A stretch of 64,000 nucleotides of DNA, taken from contig CALURG010000012.1 of assembly GCA_944323115.1 (NCBI GenBank), positions 1-64,000 of the forward strand, in the 5' to 3' direction. Positions 41,841 to 51,964 of the stretch are shown here, in pieces. Position 1 is the stretch's first letter, and each line of letters begins with the position of its first letter. The notes beneath the pieces were generated by a model, which was not told the origin of the DNA, did not search any database, and worked only from the letters and a program-made list of their open reading frames with translations. The position numbers were made by a program, and so were the translations under genes. This stretch comes from Candidatus Gastranaerophilales bacterium (GTDB lineage Bacteria > Cyanobacteriota > Vampirovibrionia > Gastranaerophilales > Gastranaerophilaceae).

Positions 41841-44345
41841 TTATTCTGGCAGAGCTAAATATTTTGCAAAATTTTCAATATATTCTACCGGTTTTACGGA
41901 AGAGTAAGGCTCGAAACTAAGCACATTCAAATATTTTTTTGCACGGCTGACAGCCACATAAAAAAGCCTCAAAGCTTCATTTTGTTCTCTTGGTTTTTGC
42001 CAGAGTTTCTTATACAACAACACTTTGGGATTGGGTTTGCCTTTGTATTTGTTTATCACCAAACCAAATCCGGGTTTTTCACCATACTGCATATCAAACA
42101 CAATACTTGATTTGTCGGCACTTTGGGCGGATGATGCTATACTCAGTACAAATACATAAGGAAACTCCAGGCCTTTTGAAGCATGAATCGTCAAAATCTG
42201 AACGGCATTCATTTCTTCAGTACTCACAGACGGCAACTCAAAATTTTTGTCTTCCGAAATCTTTTCAATATAGTCCAAAAGACTTTTAATACTTAGATAT
42301 TGTGTATTTTGACAAAAATCATCCGTAATTTTTTCAAGAATTTTTATATTGTTTTTACCCTGCAAAAATTCAAACTCGTCATCAAAGCCGTTTAATAGAA
42401 AACTTGTTTTTATCTTTTCAAAAATCTGTAGTAAAGTCATAGAAGTTTTGTTTTTTCTGACAAAGTTTATCGTCTCAAAAATCTGTAGTGAAAACTTTTC
42501 GGCTTCCAAATCTCCAAGCATGTCCAAAGACTTTATATTTATAAATTTTTGAGCCAGGTTCATCTTTTTTACTTCATCTTTTGTATATTTTTCATACAGT
42601 TTTTTGTCGAATGATTTTTTCATTTCATATATCTGAGCATCAGACAAACCCGTGCAAAGAAGTCTAAAGAAAGCCTGCTCATCTTCGGTATTTTTTATAA
42701 GTCTCAATGCCGAAATAAAATTTTTGACAACAGGATTTGAGAAAAACCCCGTATTTACTTTCTTTACGGAAGGAATATTTTTTTTCTTAAGCTCTTTTTC
42801 AACAATATCCGCCTGTGCGTGGGATTTTACAAGCACCGCAAAATCTTTGAAATTTGCATGGTCTCTTTCTATAAGATTTTTTACTTCCGAAGCTATGTAA
42901 GAAGCTTCTTTTTTCCTATGTTCATATGCGTTTTCAAACTCGTCAATTACTGTGGCTTTTATATCTTTCGACGTGTCCGGATAAGTCAAATTCGGATTTG
43001 CACAAAGATTTTCATCCTTAAGTTTGAGTTGATATTGAGTCACATAATTCACGGCATTCAAAACTTCCGGCGTAGAGCGGTAGTTTACGGAAAGGTTTAT
43101 AGGTTCAAATTTTTTGTTGTAGCGTTTTTCCGTGTTTTTGTGCAAAACTTCAAGGTTTTCCATCTGAGCATATCTGAAAGCATAAATAGACTGTTTTCTG
43201 TCCCCTACAAATGTCAAATCAGGATATTCGGGATTCAGCAAAAGTTCGATAAGCTCAAGCTGTGCCCCGTTTGTGTCCTGAAATTCATCAACTATTATTT
43301 GTTTAAAATATTTTTGATAATATGTGCGGATAAGTTCATTTTCTTTGAAAATTTGAATAGTTTTGTTTATCAAATCGTCAAAATCCGCAATATCAAGTTT
43401 TTCAAGCTCTGCCTGGTAAAGTGCAAAAATTGCGGCAATAACCTTTGCAAGATGTATTTCCGTGTCGCAAATCGGCTGTATATTTTCAGGAAAATCCTGT
43501 GCCATACCGTATTCAATCGCTTTTCTTTTGCCGCACTTGTCAAGTATAACCTTTTCTTTTGCAATTGAATCAAACACTGTCTCATCGAGAATAAGAGTGT
43601 CGTCCGTATAATCTTTGAAATGCCTTGCCCAGTTTGAAGCGTAGTCTTCTTTTGTTTCAAACTTAAACGGCGTACTTTCTGTTACGGCAGAAAAATCTTT
43701 TATAGCTTGGGTAGATTTTTCCAAAAACTCTTTTGCACTTATTCCGAGTGACTTTATCTTTTTAATAACATTGAAAATATCCTCAAAAAGGCTGTCCAAA
43801 TCCGTAATTTTTCTCAATTCAGCAACAGAGTCAATTGAAAGGATTTCAGAAGTTATGCCGATTGAATTTAAAATTTTATCAATATTTTCAATTGTGTGGA
43901 CTTCACCGTATTTTATTCTTTTAATTAGGTTGTCATAAATATTTTTCAAATCCTTTTCTTCACCCATTTTAAAAGACGGAGACAATCCGGCTTCTATCGA
44001 ATATTTTTTGAGTATTTTTATGCAAAAGCTGTGAAACGTAGATATCCACAAATCAGTTTCGCCTTGTGCTTCAATATTGTTTTCTTCCAGTTCTTTTACG
44101 ATTCTTTCTTTCATTTCGTTTGCGGCTTTGTCCGTAAATGTAATCACAAGAATCTTTGACTGCGGATTTCCTTCGCCTTTTTCAATAAGGTCCAAAACGA
44201 GTTTTAAAAATCTTTTTGAAATAATTTTTGTTTTGCCGGTTCCCGCCCCCGCAACAATTTTTGTACATGATTGAATCGGATTTTGCACAGCTTTAGACTG
44301 TGCTTCGTTTAAACCTTCCGTAATTTTTTCCAAAGAATTATTCAT
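41841..44345 (-). CDS. UvrD/AddA-like superfamily 1 DNA helicase
   Basis: 834 residues. SF1A helicase: Q-motif-like GLNEAQSKAV, Walker A AGAGTGKTK (32-40), Walker B VDEFQDTN, GDRKQSIYAFR, VNYRST and motif VI VAVSRAKKYL. It ends soon after motif VI without the C-terminal PD-(D/E)XK nuclease of typical AddA. Start 44345 (GGAGG 6 bases upstream) is preferred to an in-frame site at 44390. It overlaps the AddB-like gene by 8 bases, so the two probably form a double-strand-break repair complex in which only the partner carries a nuclease. Confidence 0.85.
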   Translation of the reverse strand: MNNSLEKITEGLNEAQSKAVQNPIQSCTKIVAGAGTGKTKIISKRFLKLVLDLIEKGEGNPQSKILVITFTDKAANEMKERIVKELEENNIEAQGETDLWISTFHSFCIKILKKYSIEAGLSPSFKMGEEKDLKNIYDNLIKRIKYGEVHTIENIDKILNSIGITSEILSIDSVAELRKITDLDSLFEDIFNVIKKIKSLGISAKEFLEKSTQAIKDFSAVTESTPFKFETKEDYASNWARHFKDYTDDTLILDETVFDSIAKEKVILDKCGKRKAIEYGMAQDFPENIQPICDTEIHLAKVIAAIFALYQAELEKLDIADFDDLINKTIQIFKENELIRTYYQKYFKQIIVDEFQDTNGAQLELIELLLNPEYPDLTFVGDRKQSIYAFRYAQMENLEVLHKNTEKRYNKKFEPINLSVNYRSTPEVLNAVNYVTQYQLKLKDENLCANPNLTYPDTSKDIKATVIDEFENAYEHRKKEASYIASEVKNLIERDHANFKDFAVLVKSHAQADIVEKELKKKNIPSVKKVNTGFFSNPVVKNFISALRLIKNTEDEQAFFRLLCTGLSDAQIYEMKKSFDKKLYEKYTKDEVKKMNLAQKFINIKSLDMLGDLEAEKFSLQIFETINFVRKNKTSMTLLQIFEKIKTSFLLNGFDDEFEFLQGKNNIKILEKITDDFCQNTQYLSIKSLLDYIEKISEDKNFELPSVSTEEMNAVQILTIHASKGLEFPYVFVLSIASSAQSADKSSIVFDMQYGEKPGFGLVINKYKGKPNPKVLLYKKLWQKPREQNEALRLFYVAVSRAKKYLNVLSFEPYSSVKPVEYIENFAKYLALPE

Positions 44346-46932
44346 CACATTCCTCCATATCACAAAGGAACTTGTAGCTGCACATATCACAATTTCGACT
44401 AGAAGCTTCTTTAAACTCTTTTGTGTTAAAAATTTTGTCCGTAATCGTTTCTTTTAGATTTTGAATAATTTTGTCTTTGTACATTTCAAGTTTTTCTGCA
44501 CTGACAAAATCATCATCACAGCCGTTATACTTTGATTTTGGTCTTACATATACCAGCCCGAGACGGGTCAAAGAATCTTTGTATTCCTCCAAATCTTTAC
44601 TGTTTTGGCAGGCCATATAATAAATCGGGATTTGATAGTCATAGCTGTTTTGAAGTGTTTCAGTATTTGACGGTTCTTTTCCCGTTTTAGTTTTAAAATT
44701 CACGCCATACTCGCTTATTGCATAGTCGAGAGAATTTATCTTATCTCTGCCGGTTTTGTAATCAACAACGGTATTGCTGCCGTCTTGTTCGGTTAAAATT
44801 GCGTCTATTCTGCCGTCAAAAACGACATTGGATATCTCCGGCAGTGTAAATGAAAATGATTTTTCGCACACGGCTTTTTTCGGTACATCGTCAAAATAAC
44901 CCATCATTTCATAATCATCCAATGCATTTTTGAAATTTTCTTTCATTTCTTTCAAAGACAAATCATCGGCCGCTTTTATCAAATCAACATCAGTTTGTTT
45001 AAATCCTGCTTTTAAAACACTTTCTTCATCTTTTTTTGAATTAAACAAAACTTCCGAAAGATTTAGAGCCGTTTGTTTATTGTAGGTATCAGGATTCAAA
45101 AATTTCTCGTTTAAGACCTCAAATACGGCATGGACAATGCTGCCATAGCTTGCACTAAAAGTTGATTTTTCTTTAAGATTTAAAAGATTTTTGTAAAAGT
45201 ATTTTTTCGGACATTGCTGAAATACAGATACAGAAGACGGATTGAGCTTCAAGATATCAGTATCTTTTACAATTCTTTCCGTATCATTTTTTTGTTTTGT
45301 TTTGTATTCAATTGAGGTTTCGACTTCTTTCTTTATAGTGCCGTCATCAATTTTTTCGAAATTTAAACTGTCATTTTGCACCAATGCTTTTAGAAAAACA
45401 GAAGGCAGTGAAGATTTCTTTGCTTCATATATGTGTGTTGTAAAAAATATGTTTTCCGTTGCAAGAGAAATAACGGAACAAAAAGAATGGTATTTCTGTT
45501 CAAAAAACTTCTCATCAGTTCTTAAAAAACCGCCAAAATCACTGACTGTTTTTCTTAATTCCAATGACAAAGCTTTATTTGCCTGCTGTGAAATAAAAGG
45601 ATAGGTGTTATTCGCACCCGGAAAATTGTTTTCCGTCAAACCGCAGACAAATACTGCTTTAAAATTCTCGTTTGGTTTCAGGTTTGACGAAAGAGACGCC
45701 AGCTTTATCGCATTATTGTCTTTTGCTTCATCCTTTGGCAGCCATTGCAAAATCTCATTAAAGGCTTCAAAATCCGGCGGGCATTTCAGCACTGTTGAAT
45801 ATAAAGTTTGAAGTTCATTAAGGCTCTTTATTTTTCCTGCCGCAATCTTTGTAATATTTGTGTTTTCAAAATATTTTAAATATCTTTTTATCACACTTTC
45901 GATAGCCGCTGCATAGTCGTTTTTGCAATAATTTGAATAAAAGGTTTTGATAAGCCCAAACTCCTCCGACACTGCTTTTGTCTCGTCTTCAGACAGGTTG
46001 TTCCATTGGGAATATAGAATTTCAGGAAGGCTTTTTGAAGAGGTTTCTTTTTTACTGACAAGCTTGTCGAGAGTGTAACTATCCGGCAGAATTTCTTCAA
46101 GCAGGTTTTTTATTATTTCATCAAGATTTTCCAAACAAATTTCTTTTTGTGAACGTGAAATTCTGCCGGTTGCTGCATTTTCGTGTAAGTTTTTAAATGC
46201 ATCGTTTGAAAATGTTTCAAATTTCAATTGCAGACATATGTCAGAAATTTCTTTGTATATATTGATTTTGTGTTTGAAGTTTTCATAATTTTCATTGTAA
46301 ATACTGCTTTCTACCGGAATTTGTCTTGATTTGAGCATATCCAAAAATTTTTGCCTGGCTTCAGATTTATCAGCAAAAACCGCAATATCTGCATATGAAT
46401 ATTTCCCTGTTTCAACAAATTCTTCTATTTTTGAAACAACATATTCCGATTCACTTTGAATATCCGAAAATTCCAGATATTTTATACAATCTGTTTTTTG
46501 AGAAGTATTTTCCGGTTTTGTTTTTTGCACAAAAACTTTGTCTAAAATATTAAGACACTGCTGCATTTCAGGTATTGAAGCATTGTGTTTTGTATTTGCA
46601 AAAGAAGACGGAAAAGGAATTTTGTATGAATTTTGCTGCAAAATCTCCACATAGCTTTGATAAAGTTGTACACACAAAACAAGTCTTTTTTTGTCAGTGT
46701 CGGACAAATCACATCTTGCAATTGCCTCAGAAAAAATCTGCGGTGTAATATTTTGATACCAGAGAGTATTAAAGGTGTTTGAAAGCTCTTTAAAAAATAC
46801 AGGCGATTTGCAAAGACAAAACAAAGCACTGTCTTTGGCAAAAATTTCTCTTCCTTTTGCCGCTGCGATGTTCTGGGCAAAAAGAGTATAGTTCTGTTTT
46901 TGGAAAAAATCTGTTTCAAACTCTATAGTCAT
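44338..46932 (-). CDS. AddB-like PD-(D/E)XK nuclease with iron-sulfur cysteines
   Basis: 864 residues. The N-terminal two-thirds is a decayed helicase-like region (VCGLTENNFPG, SQQANKALS). The C-terminal nuclease has VFDGRIDAILTEQDGSNTVVDYKTG. Cysteines fit the AddB 4Fe-4S pattern: FQQCPKKYFYK upstream, then C848-x2-C851-x5-C857 at the end. Works with the adjacent AddA-like helicase in recombinational end-processing feeding RecA, whose gene is 2 kb upstream. It overlaps the preceding heptosyltransferase gene by ATGA. Confidence 0.82.
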   Translation of the reverse strand: MTIEFETDFFQKQNYTLFAQNIAAAKGREIFAKDSALFCLCKSPVFFKELSNTFNTLWYQNITPQIFSEAIARCDLSDTDKKRLVLCVQLYQSYVEILQQNSYKIPFPSSFANTKHNASIPEMQQCLNILDKVFVQKTKPENTSQKTDCIKYLEFSDIQSESEYVVSKIEEFVETGKYSYADIAVFADKSEARQKFLDMLKSRQIPVESSIYNENYENFKHKINIYKEISDICLQLKFETFSNDAFKNLHENAATGRISRSQKEICLENLDEIIKNLLEEILPDSYTLDKLVSKKETSSKSLPEILYSQWNNLSEDETKAVSEEFGLIKTFYSNYCKNDYAAAIESVIKRYLKYFENTNITKIAAGKIKSLNELQTLYSTVLKCPPDFEAFNEILQWLPKDEAKDNNAIKLASLSSNLKPNENFKAVFVCGLTENNFPGANNTYPFISQQANKALSLELRKTVSDFGGFLRTDEKFFEQKYHSFCSVISLATENIFFTTHIYEAKKSSLPSVFLKALVQNDSLNFEKIDDGTIKKEVETSIEYKTKQKNDTERIVKDTDILKLNPSSVSVFQQCPKKYFYKNLLNLKEKSTFSASYGSIVHAVFEVLNEKFLNPDTYNKQTALNLSEVLFNSKKDEESVLKAGFKQTDVDLIKAADDLSLKEMKENFKNALDDYEMMGYFDDVPKKAVCEKSFSFTLPEISNVVFDGRIDAILTEQDGSNTVVDYKTGRDKINSLDYAISEYGVNFKTKTGKEPSNTETLQNSYDYQIPIYYMACQNSKDLEEYKDSLTRLGLVYVRPKSKYNGCDDDFVSAEKLEMYKDKIIQNLKETITDKIFNTKEFKEASSRNCDMCSYKFLCDMEECDE

Positions 46933-47906
46933 ACAAGCAGGTCATTATCCTTTATCACACTGAAAACATGCTTTGGTTCAATCAAGTACATACACGGGTC
47001 AGTTTCTGTTTGATTGCTTTCATGTTTTTGTGTGCATTTTCTTCTGTTGCAAGGGATACAATCCAAATCAGCAGAAAGTGCAAAATGATTTATTCCCCAC
47101 AACCCCGTTCTGCCAATTGGTGCAGCACCGTACAAACCTATACAGTAAGGGTTCTTGACTGCCGAAGCTATATGCAGCGGCCCTGTGTCACCTGATACAA
47201 AAACATTGCACAAGGAAAATACTGCGGCAGATTCGAGTATAGAATATTTTCCGGCAATAACTTTTACATTTTCATGCCAGTTTTCAAATTCTTTTACAAC
47301 TTCAAAATCCTCTTTTGAACCGGGAATAAGAATATTGCAGTCATATTCTTCGATAAGTTTCAAAGCAAGTTCTTTGAAATATTTTTCCGGCCATTTTCTT
47401 CCTTGTCTGGTTTTGCTGACTTCCGTATTTAGCACAACAAGTTTTTTGTCTGTCGGAATATCTTTACTTACTTTTTCAACAACTTCTTGCGGTATTTCCA
47501 AAATCAGGTCGTTGTGATTTTCTATATCTTTGAATACAGGTTTTGCGGTATTTAAGAAATTTTCAACGGCATGAAAAGAAAAATCTTTTTTGTAAGTGAC
47601 AATTTTTTTGCCAAAAATCAAAGCAGCAAATACCTTAAATCTAATAGATGTTTGAAGATTTATTATAAGGTCGTATTTTTCTTGTCTGAGTTTAGCGGCA
47701 AGTTTTATCAGATAAGAATATTTTTTTCCTTCCAGCACAAAAACCCTGTTGAGTCTGCTGTCATTTTGAATCAACGGAGCCGGTGCTTTGCCGGTAACAT
47801 AATCAATTTGTATTTCCGGGTATTTTTCTTTTATACAGCGATAAAGGTTTGTTGAATGAACAACATCACCAATAGCTCCTTCTCTTATTATCAAAATCTT
47901 CTTCAT
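46929..47906 (-). CDS. Glycosyltransferase family 9 (heptosyltransferase-like), second copy
   Basis: 325 residues, same family as the enzyme at 21.5-22.5 kb. ILIIREGAIGDVVHSTNLYRCIKEKYP at the N-terminus, KTRQGRKWPEKYFKELA and VSGDTGPLHIASAVKNPYCIGLYG at the donor site. C-terminal Cys-rich stretch CIPCNRRKCTQ. It probably adds a heptose or related sugar to LPS core. Overlaps the AddB-like gene by ATGA, an odd pairing of envelope and DNA-repair genes in one transcript. Confidence 0.9.
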   Translation of the reverse strand: MKKILIIREGAIGDVVHSTNLYRCIKEKYPEIQIDYVTGKAPAPLIQNDSRLNRVFVLEGKKYSYLIKLAAKLRQEKYDLIINLQTSIRFKVFAALIFGKKIVTYKKDFSFHAVENFLNTAKPVFKDIENHNDLILEIPQEVVEKVSKDIPTDKKLVVLNTEVSKTRQGRKWPEKYFKELALKLIEEYDCNILIPGSKEDFEVVKEFENWHENVKVIAGKYSILESAAVFSLCNVFVSGDTGPLHIASAVKNPYCIGLYGAAPIGRTGLWGINHFALSADLDCIPCNRRKCTQKHESNQTETDPCMYLIEPKHVFSVIKDNDLLV

Positions 47907-47915
47907 TATTTTCCC

Positions 47916-48413
47916 TTATATTGTGTATTCGTAAATATAATCATCCATCACATAGCCGTTTCCAATATCGGTTTCTTGAGACTTTATTCTGTCAAATCCG
48001 AGTCTTTCATAAACCATTATGGATGGGAGGTTGTATTTGTTTACTGTTAGAGTAATTTTGGGCAATTCAAGTTCCTTTGCTATAGGAACAATTGCATTTG
48101 TAAAAGCTTTTTTGCCGTAACCTTTGCCTCTGAAACCTTTTTTTATATATATCTTTGACAAAAACAAATTGTCTTTTTGCAGCTGAATACCAAAATAGCC
48201 GATATTCTCACCGTCTTCTTCCAGAAAATAGTATTGGTATCTTTGAAATTTCATCTGGTCTTTCATTACTTGTTCTGATTGAAATTTTTCAAGCATGTAA
48301 TCTATTTGTTCCTGCGAAATAAAACAAATCGAATATTCATTCCAAATTTCTTTTGCAAGAGTTGCAAGTTCTTTTATTTGTTCATCAGTTTCGACTTTTG
48401 TCCAGTCAAACAT
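47916..48413 (-). CDS. GNAT family N-acetyltransferase
   Basis: 165 residues. GNAT fold with NIGYFGIQLQKDNLFLSKIYIKKGFRGKGYGKKAFTNAI (acetyl-CoA-binding R/Q-G-x-G region, about 85-110) and NLPSIMVYERLGF. Substrate unknown. AGGAGAAAC precedes the ATG. First gene of the reverse-strand operon that continues into the heptosyltransferase (9-base gap) and AddB/AddA-like genes. Confidence 0.88.
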   Translation of the reverse strand: MFDWTKVETDEQIKELATLAKEIWNEYSICFISQEQIDYMLEKFQSEQVMKDQMKFQRYQYYFLEEDGENIGYFGIQLQKDNLFLSKIYIKKGFRGKGYGKKAFTNAIVPIAKELELPKITLTVNKYNLPSIMVYERLGFDRIKSQETDIGNGYVMDDYIYEYTI

Positions 48414-48720
48414 TCTGTTTCTCCTGTTTTGGGATTTTGATATTTCGTATAATCAACTGACCCCGTGTACATTCTAAAAGCAGACCTCTTAGATTTATTG
48501 AAAGATAAAACAATGCCTTATGCGGTTGGTTCCTTCTATTCTTTGGTTCAAAGAGCACAGTCAGATATTCAAACTAACAAATTGTTTATGTTCTGTGACG
48601 GTAACAAAACCCTATACCGTTAAAATTATATCTGTACAGCGGAATAAACTATTTTTCGTCTCAAAAAGCGAATGGAAGATATAAAAGACGCAGGGCAGAT
48701 TTTGCCCTGCGTATTAAACC
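48414..48720. other. Intergenic between recA and GNAT genes, with a possible small ORF
   Basis: 307 bases. A TATAAT at 48448-48453 (+) could start an RNA near 48460. An open frame from GTG 48465 to TAA 48623 (52 residues; in-frame ATG 48513) reads ILKADLLDLLKDKTMPYAVG and onward, which looks protein-like, but no ribosome site precedes either start. It could be a small gene, a gene remnant or chance. The recA terminator occupies the right end. Confidence 0.35.
48685..48714 (-). terminator. recA terminator
   Basis: Perfect 10-bp stem ACGCAGGGCA (48688-48697) with TGCCCTGCGT (48703-48712), 5-base loop, CTTTTAT tail on the reverse strand. Confidence 0.9.
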
Positions 48721-49749
48721 TTATCTTTCTTCAGCAAGTTTTTCTCTGACTTTTGCTTCCACTTCCGCAAGGACCTCAGGATGATTTTCAAAATATTCTT
48801 TCGCTTTTTCACGTCCTTGTCCAAGTTTTTCGTCATTGTAGCTGAACCAAGCACCTGCTTTTTTAACAATATCCATATTTACGGCCACATCAAGAATGCA
48901 TCCCAGTTTGCAGATACCTTTGCCAAAAATAATGTCAAACTCACAGGTTTTAAACGGCGGAGCAACTTTATTTTTAACAACTTTTACTCTGACTCTGTTT
49001 CCTATGTCTTTGTCATCTTTTTTGACAGAATCACATCTTCTGATATCAAGACGTACTGACGAATAGTACTTGAGAGCATTACCACCTGTGGTTGTTTCAG
49101 GGTTTCCGTACATAACACCGATTTTTTGACGCAATTGGTTGATAAAAATAACCGTTGTATTTGTTTTTCCGACAATACCTGTCAATTTTCTCAATGCTTT
49201 GCTCATCAAACGTGCCTGAAGACCCATCTGCTGGTCTTCCATCGCACCTTCAATTTCAGCTTTCGGAACAAGTGCCGCAACAGAGTCAATTACCACAACA
49301 TCAACTGCGGACGAGCGTACAAGTTCTTCTGCAATTTCAAGTGCCTGTTCTCCCGTATCAGGCTGTGATATAAGAAGCTCATCAACATTTACGCCAAGAT
49401 TTCTTGCATATTCCGGATCAAGAGCATGTTCTGCATCAATAAATGCTGCAATTCCGCCTCGTTTTTGACATTCTGCCACTATATGCTGGGCGAGAGTTGT
49501 TTTACCGGAAGATTCCGGGCCATAAATTTCAATTACACGTCCTCTCGGCACACCGCCAATGCCAAGTGCAATATCAAGTGCAAGAGCACCGGTTGGTATT
49601 GCTTCACAGGCAACCGCTGTTTTGTCACCGAGTTTCATGATTGAACCTTTTCCAAAATCTTTTTCAATTTTTTCAATTGCAAGTTTCAATGCTTTGTTTT
49701 TTTCGTCAGAAACTGCAATCGTTTCTGTATCTTTTTCTTTTACTGCCAT
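48721..49749 (-). CDS. recA: Recombinase A
   Basis: Forms the ATP-dependent nucleoprotein filament for strand exchange and SOS co-protease activity. 342 residues with Walker [10 protein letters not shown] (about 75-83), [22 protein letters not shown] (Walker B and loop L1 region), [36 protein letters not shown] (L2 region and signature), and an acidic-poor C-terminus. GGGAGAA lies 9 bases before the ATG. No LexA-type palindrome was recognised upstream. Monocistronic with its own terminator. Confidence 0.98.
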   Translation of the reverse strand: MAVKEKDTETIAVSDEKNKALKLAIEKIEKDFGKGSIMKLGDKTAVACEAIPTGALALDIALGIGGVPRGRVIEIYGPESSGKTTLAQHIVAECQKRGGIAAFIDAEHALDPEYARNLGVNVDELLISQPDTGEQALEIAEELVRSSAVDVVVIDSVAALVPKAEIEGAMEDQQMGLQARLMSKALRKLTGIVGKTNTTVIFINQLRQKIGVMYGNPETTTGGNALKYYSSVRLDIRRCDSVKKDDKDIGNRVRVKVVKNKVAPPFKTCEFDIIFGKGICKLGCILDVAVNMDIVKKAGAWFSYNDEKLGQGREKAKEYFENHPEVLAEVEAKVREKLAEER

Positions 49750-50031
49750 AAAAATAAATTCTCCCGTAAGTCCGTTACTCGTTTATTGCTATTTTACAGT
49801 ATTTTGGCGTTTTATTCAAATAATTTTTTATATTTTTTCTCTCACACTTTTAGAGGGAATATGTTTTTAGTCAGAAATACGGATGACAACAAACTGGCTG
49901 CAAGGCGGAGCCATGTGCGGGGTTACAGGAGATATCTTGACAAATATACTGTCTAATCCGCCATCGACTGTTTCATACTTTCAGTAACAACGAAAAAGGT
50001 ACAGCATTTATATAAAAATTCTTTATAATAT

Positions 50032-50481
50032 CTACCTGATTTTGAAATTTCTTGCGATATCCCTATCCATAGCTTTCTTTGCTATATCTTCTCGTTTGTC
50101 ATGCAGGAGTTTTCCTTTTGCAAGAGCAATTTCACATTTTGCCCAGCCGTTTTCCAAAAAAACGCTCAGCGGAACTATTGTATATTTTTCTTTTTTTACT
50201 TTACCGAGCATTTTTAAGATTTCATTTTTATTCAACAACAGTTTTCTTTTTCTGTCCGGGTCAGGGTTGTACCTGTTACCCTGTTCGTAAGGGCTGATGT
50301 GGACATTGTAAAGCCAGGCTTCGCCTTCTTCAATTTTTGCAAAACCGTCTTTGAGGTTTATTGCACCTTTGCGTATGGACTTTATTTCCGTACCCGTAAG
50401 CACAAGACCGGCATCATATTTTTCGACTATTGTATAGTCGTGGAATGCTTTTTTGTTGTTTGCAATTATTTTTCTGCCCAT
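50032..50481 (-). CDS. smpB: SsrA-binding protein
   Basis: Binds tmRNA and delivers it to stalled ribosomes. 149 residues of standard length: NKKAFHDYTIVEKYDAGLVLTGTEIKSIRKGAINLKDGFAKIEEGEAWLYNVHISPY is the oligonucleotide-binding barrel, RKLLLNKNEI and LAKGKLLHDKREDIAKK the basic tail that folds in the decoding centre. It is the last gene of the ftsI-murE-smpB reverse-strand cluster (9 bases after murE). The matching tmRNA gene is at 34.4-34.8 kb. Confidence 0.97.
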   Translation of the reverse strand: MGRKIIANNKKAFHDYTIVEKYDAGLVLTGTEIKSIRKGAINLKDGFAKIEEGEAWLYNVHISPYEQGNRYNPDPDRKRKLLLNKNEILKMLGKVKKEKYTIVPLSVFLENGWAKCEIALAKGKLLHDKREDIAKKAMDRDIARNFKIR

Positions 50482-50490
50482 AGGTTTATT

Positions 50491-51951
50491 TTAACATCCG
50501 AAAACTTTTCTGGCTTCTTCTCTGTCATCAAAATGTATGGTTTTGTCTTTTAAAATCTGGTAATCTTCGTGCCCTTTTCCGGCGAGTACAACAACATCAT
50601 TTTGTTTTGCTATTTTTTTCAGCATTGTTATTGCAGTTCTTCTGTCGGGTTCAACAAAAATTCTTTGAGTACTAACGGATTTTATTCCCGCAAGAATATC
50701 GGAAATAATCAGCTGAGGGTCTTCGCTTCTTGGATTATCAGAAGTAACAACCACTATATCAGCATTATCGTCCGCTATTTTACCCATTTTAGGACGTTTT
50801 GTAGCATCTCTGTCTCCGCCGCAGCCGAAAAGACATATGAGACTGCTGTCTGACGGTGTAAGCTCTCTTGCCGCTTTCAATACATTTTCCAGTCCGTCCG
50901 GCGTGTGTGCGTAATCCACAATCACAAGAGGCTGTTTGTTGACTATTTCGAACCTGCCGTCTACACTTTTTGTTTCTTCAAGAGCTTTTATACAAGTATC
51001 GACATCAAATCCCATTGCAATACCGGCAGTGAGTGCGGCCAATGCATTGTACACACTGAACATTCCGTTCATTTGCAGGTTAACTTTTTTTATTTTTCCG
51101 TTAATTTTACAGTCAAATTTTGCCCCGTGTATAGAAAAATCTATATCACAAGCAGTGACATCCGCATCTTTTTTCACTGAATATGTATAAATTTTCACAC
51201 CTTCAGGCACAACTGATTTGAAACGTTGTGCGTATTCATCATCGTTATTTATTACCGCAAAACCGCCCGGTTTCAGATTTCTGAACAAAATAGCCTTTGC
51301 TTCAAAATAGTTGTTCATTGTGATATGGTAATCAAGATGGTCTTGTGTCAGATTTGTGAAAACAGCCCCGTTAAACTCACAGTTGCCCACACGATTTTGC
51401 TCGAGTGCATGGGAGCTTACTTCCATTGCAGCATAATCAATTTTTTCATCACAAATCATTTTTAATGTTTTTTGAAGTTCCGGAGCCTGCGGTGTTGTGT
51501 GTTTTGCATCATGATAAGTATCTTTGCCCGACAATTTGTACCCGAGCGTACCTATCAGAGCACATTTGTGATTTGAATCTTCGACAATTCTTTGTATAAG
51601 ATGTGTAACTGTCGTTTTTCCGTTTGTGCCAGTAACTCCTATAAGGTTAATTTTTTTTGAAGGATTGCCGTAAAATTCTGAAGCGATATCCGCAATTTGA
51701 TGTCTGGTTGATTCAACCAGAACCTGCGGAATGTCAAAAGGCATTTCCTTTTCGCAAAACAAAGCAGAAGCACCGTTTTCTACTGCGTTTTTTGCAAAAT
51801 CATGTCCGTCTGTATGCTCGCCTTTCAGGCACACAAAAATATCGCCTTTTTGTACGGTTTTTGAATTGTATGAAATACCTGTAATTTCAACATCTTTTTC
51901 ATTTATTATTTTTTTTACTTTTACGTTTTTAATAAGTTCGCCAAGTTTCAT
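50491..51951 (-). CDS. murE: UDP-MurNAc-tripeptide synthetase (meso-DAP-adding)
   Basis: Adds the third residue of the peptidoglycan stem peptide in the cytoplasm. 486 residues: substrate domain with SYNSKTVQKGDIFVCLKG, ATP-binding GTNGKTT (108-114), MEVSSHALEQNRV, VDYAHTPDGLENVL, and DNPRSEDP (405-412). The DNPR motif is characteristic of enzymes that add meso-diaminopimelate rather than lysine (family knowledge), giving a Gram-negative-type wall. AAGGGT precedes the ATG; 13 bases downstream of ftsI. Confidence 0.96.
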   Translation of the reverse strand: MKLGELIKNVKVKKIINEKDVEITGISYNSKTVQKGDIFVCLKGEHTDGHDFAKNAVENGASALFCEKEMPFDIPQVLVESTRHQIADIASEFYGNPSKKINLIGVTGTNGKTTVTHLIQRIVEDSNHKCALIGTLGYKLSGKDTYHDAKHTTPQAPELQKTLKMICDEKIDYAAMEVSSHALEQNRVGNCEFNGAVFTNLTQDHLDYHITMNNYFEAKAILFRNLKPGGFAVINNDDEYAQRFKSVVPEGVKIYTYSVKKDADVTACDIDFSIHGAKFDCKINGKIKKVNLQMNGMFSVYNALAALTAGIAMGFDVDTCIKALEETKSVDGRFEIVNKQPLVIVDYAHTPDGLENVLKAARELTPSDSSLICLFGCGGDRDATKRPKMGKIADDNADIVVVTSDNPRSEDPQLIISDILAGIKSVSTQRIFVEPDRRTAITMLKKIAKQNDVVVLAGKGHEDYQILKDKTIHFDDREEARKVFGC

Positions 51952-51964
51952 ATATTTACCCTTC

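Noticed and set aside
49750..50031. 31- and 34-codon ORFs between recA and smpB (for example ATG 49861-TAA 49956)
   Set aside because: One has a GAGGG site, but the two overlap in different frames, are very short, and neither shows a recognisable domain or clear unit boundaries.
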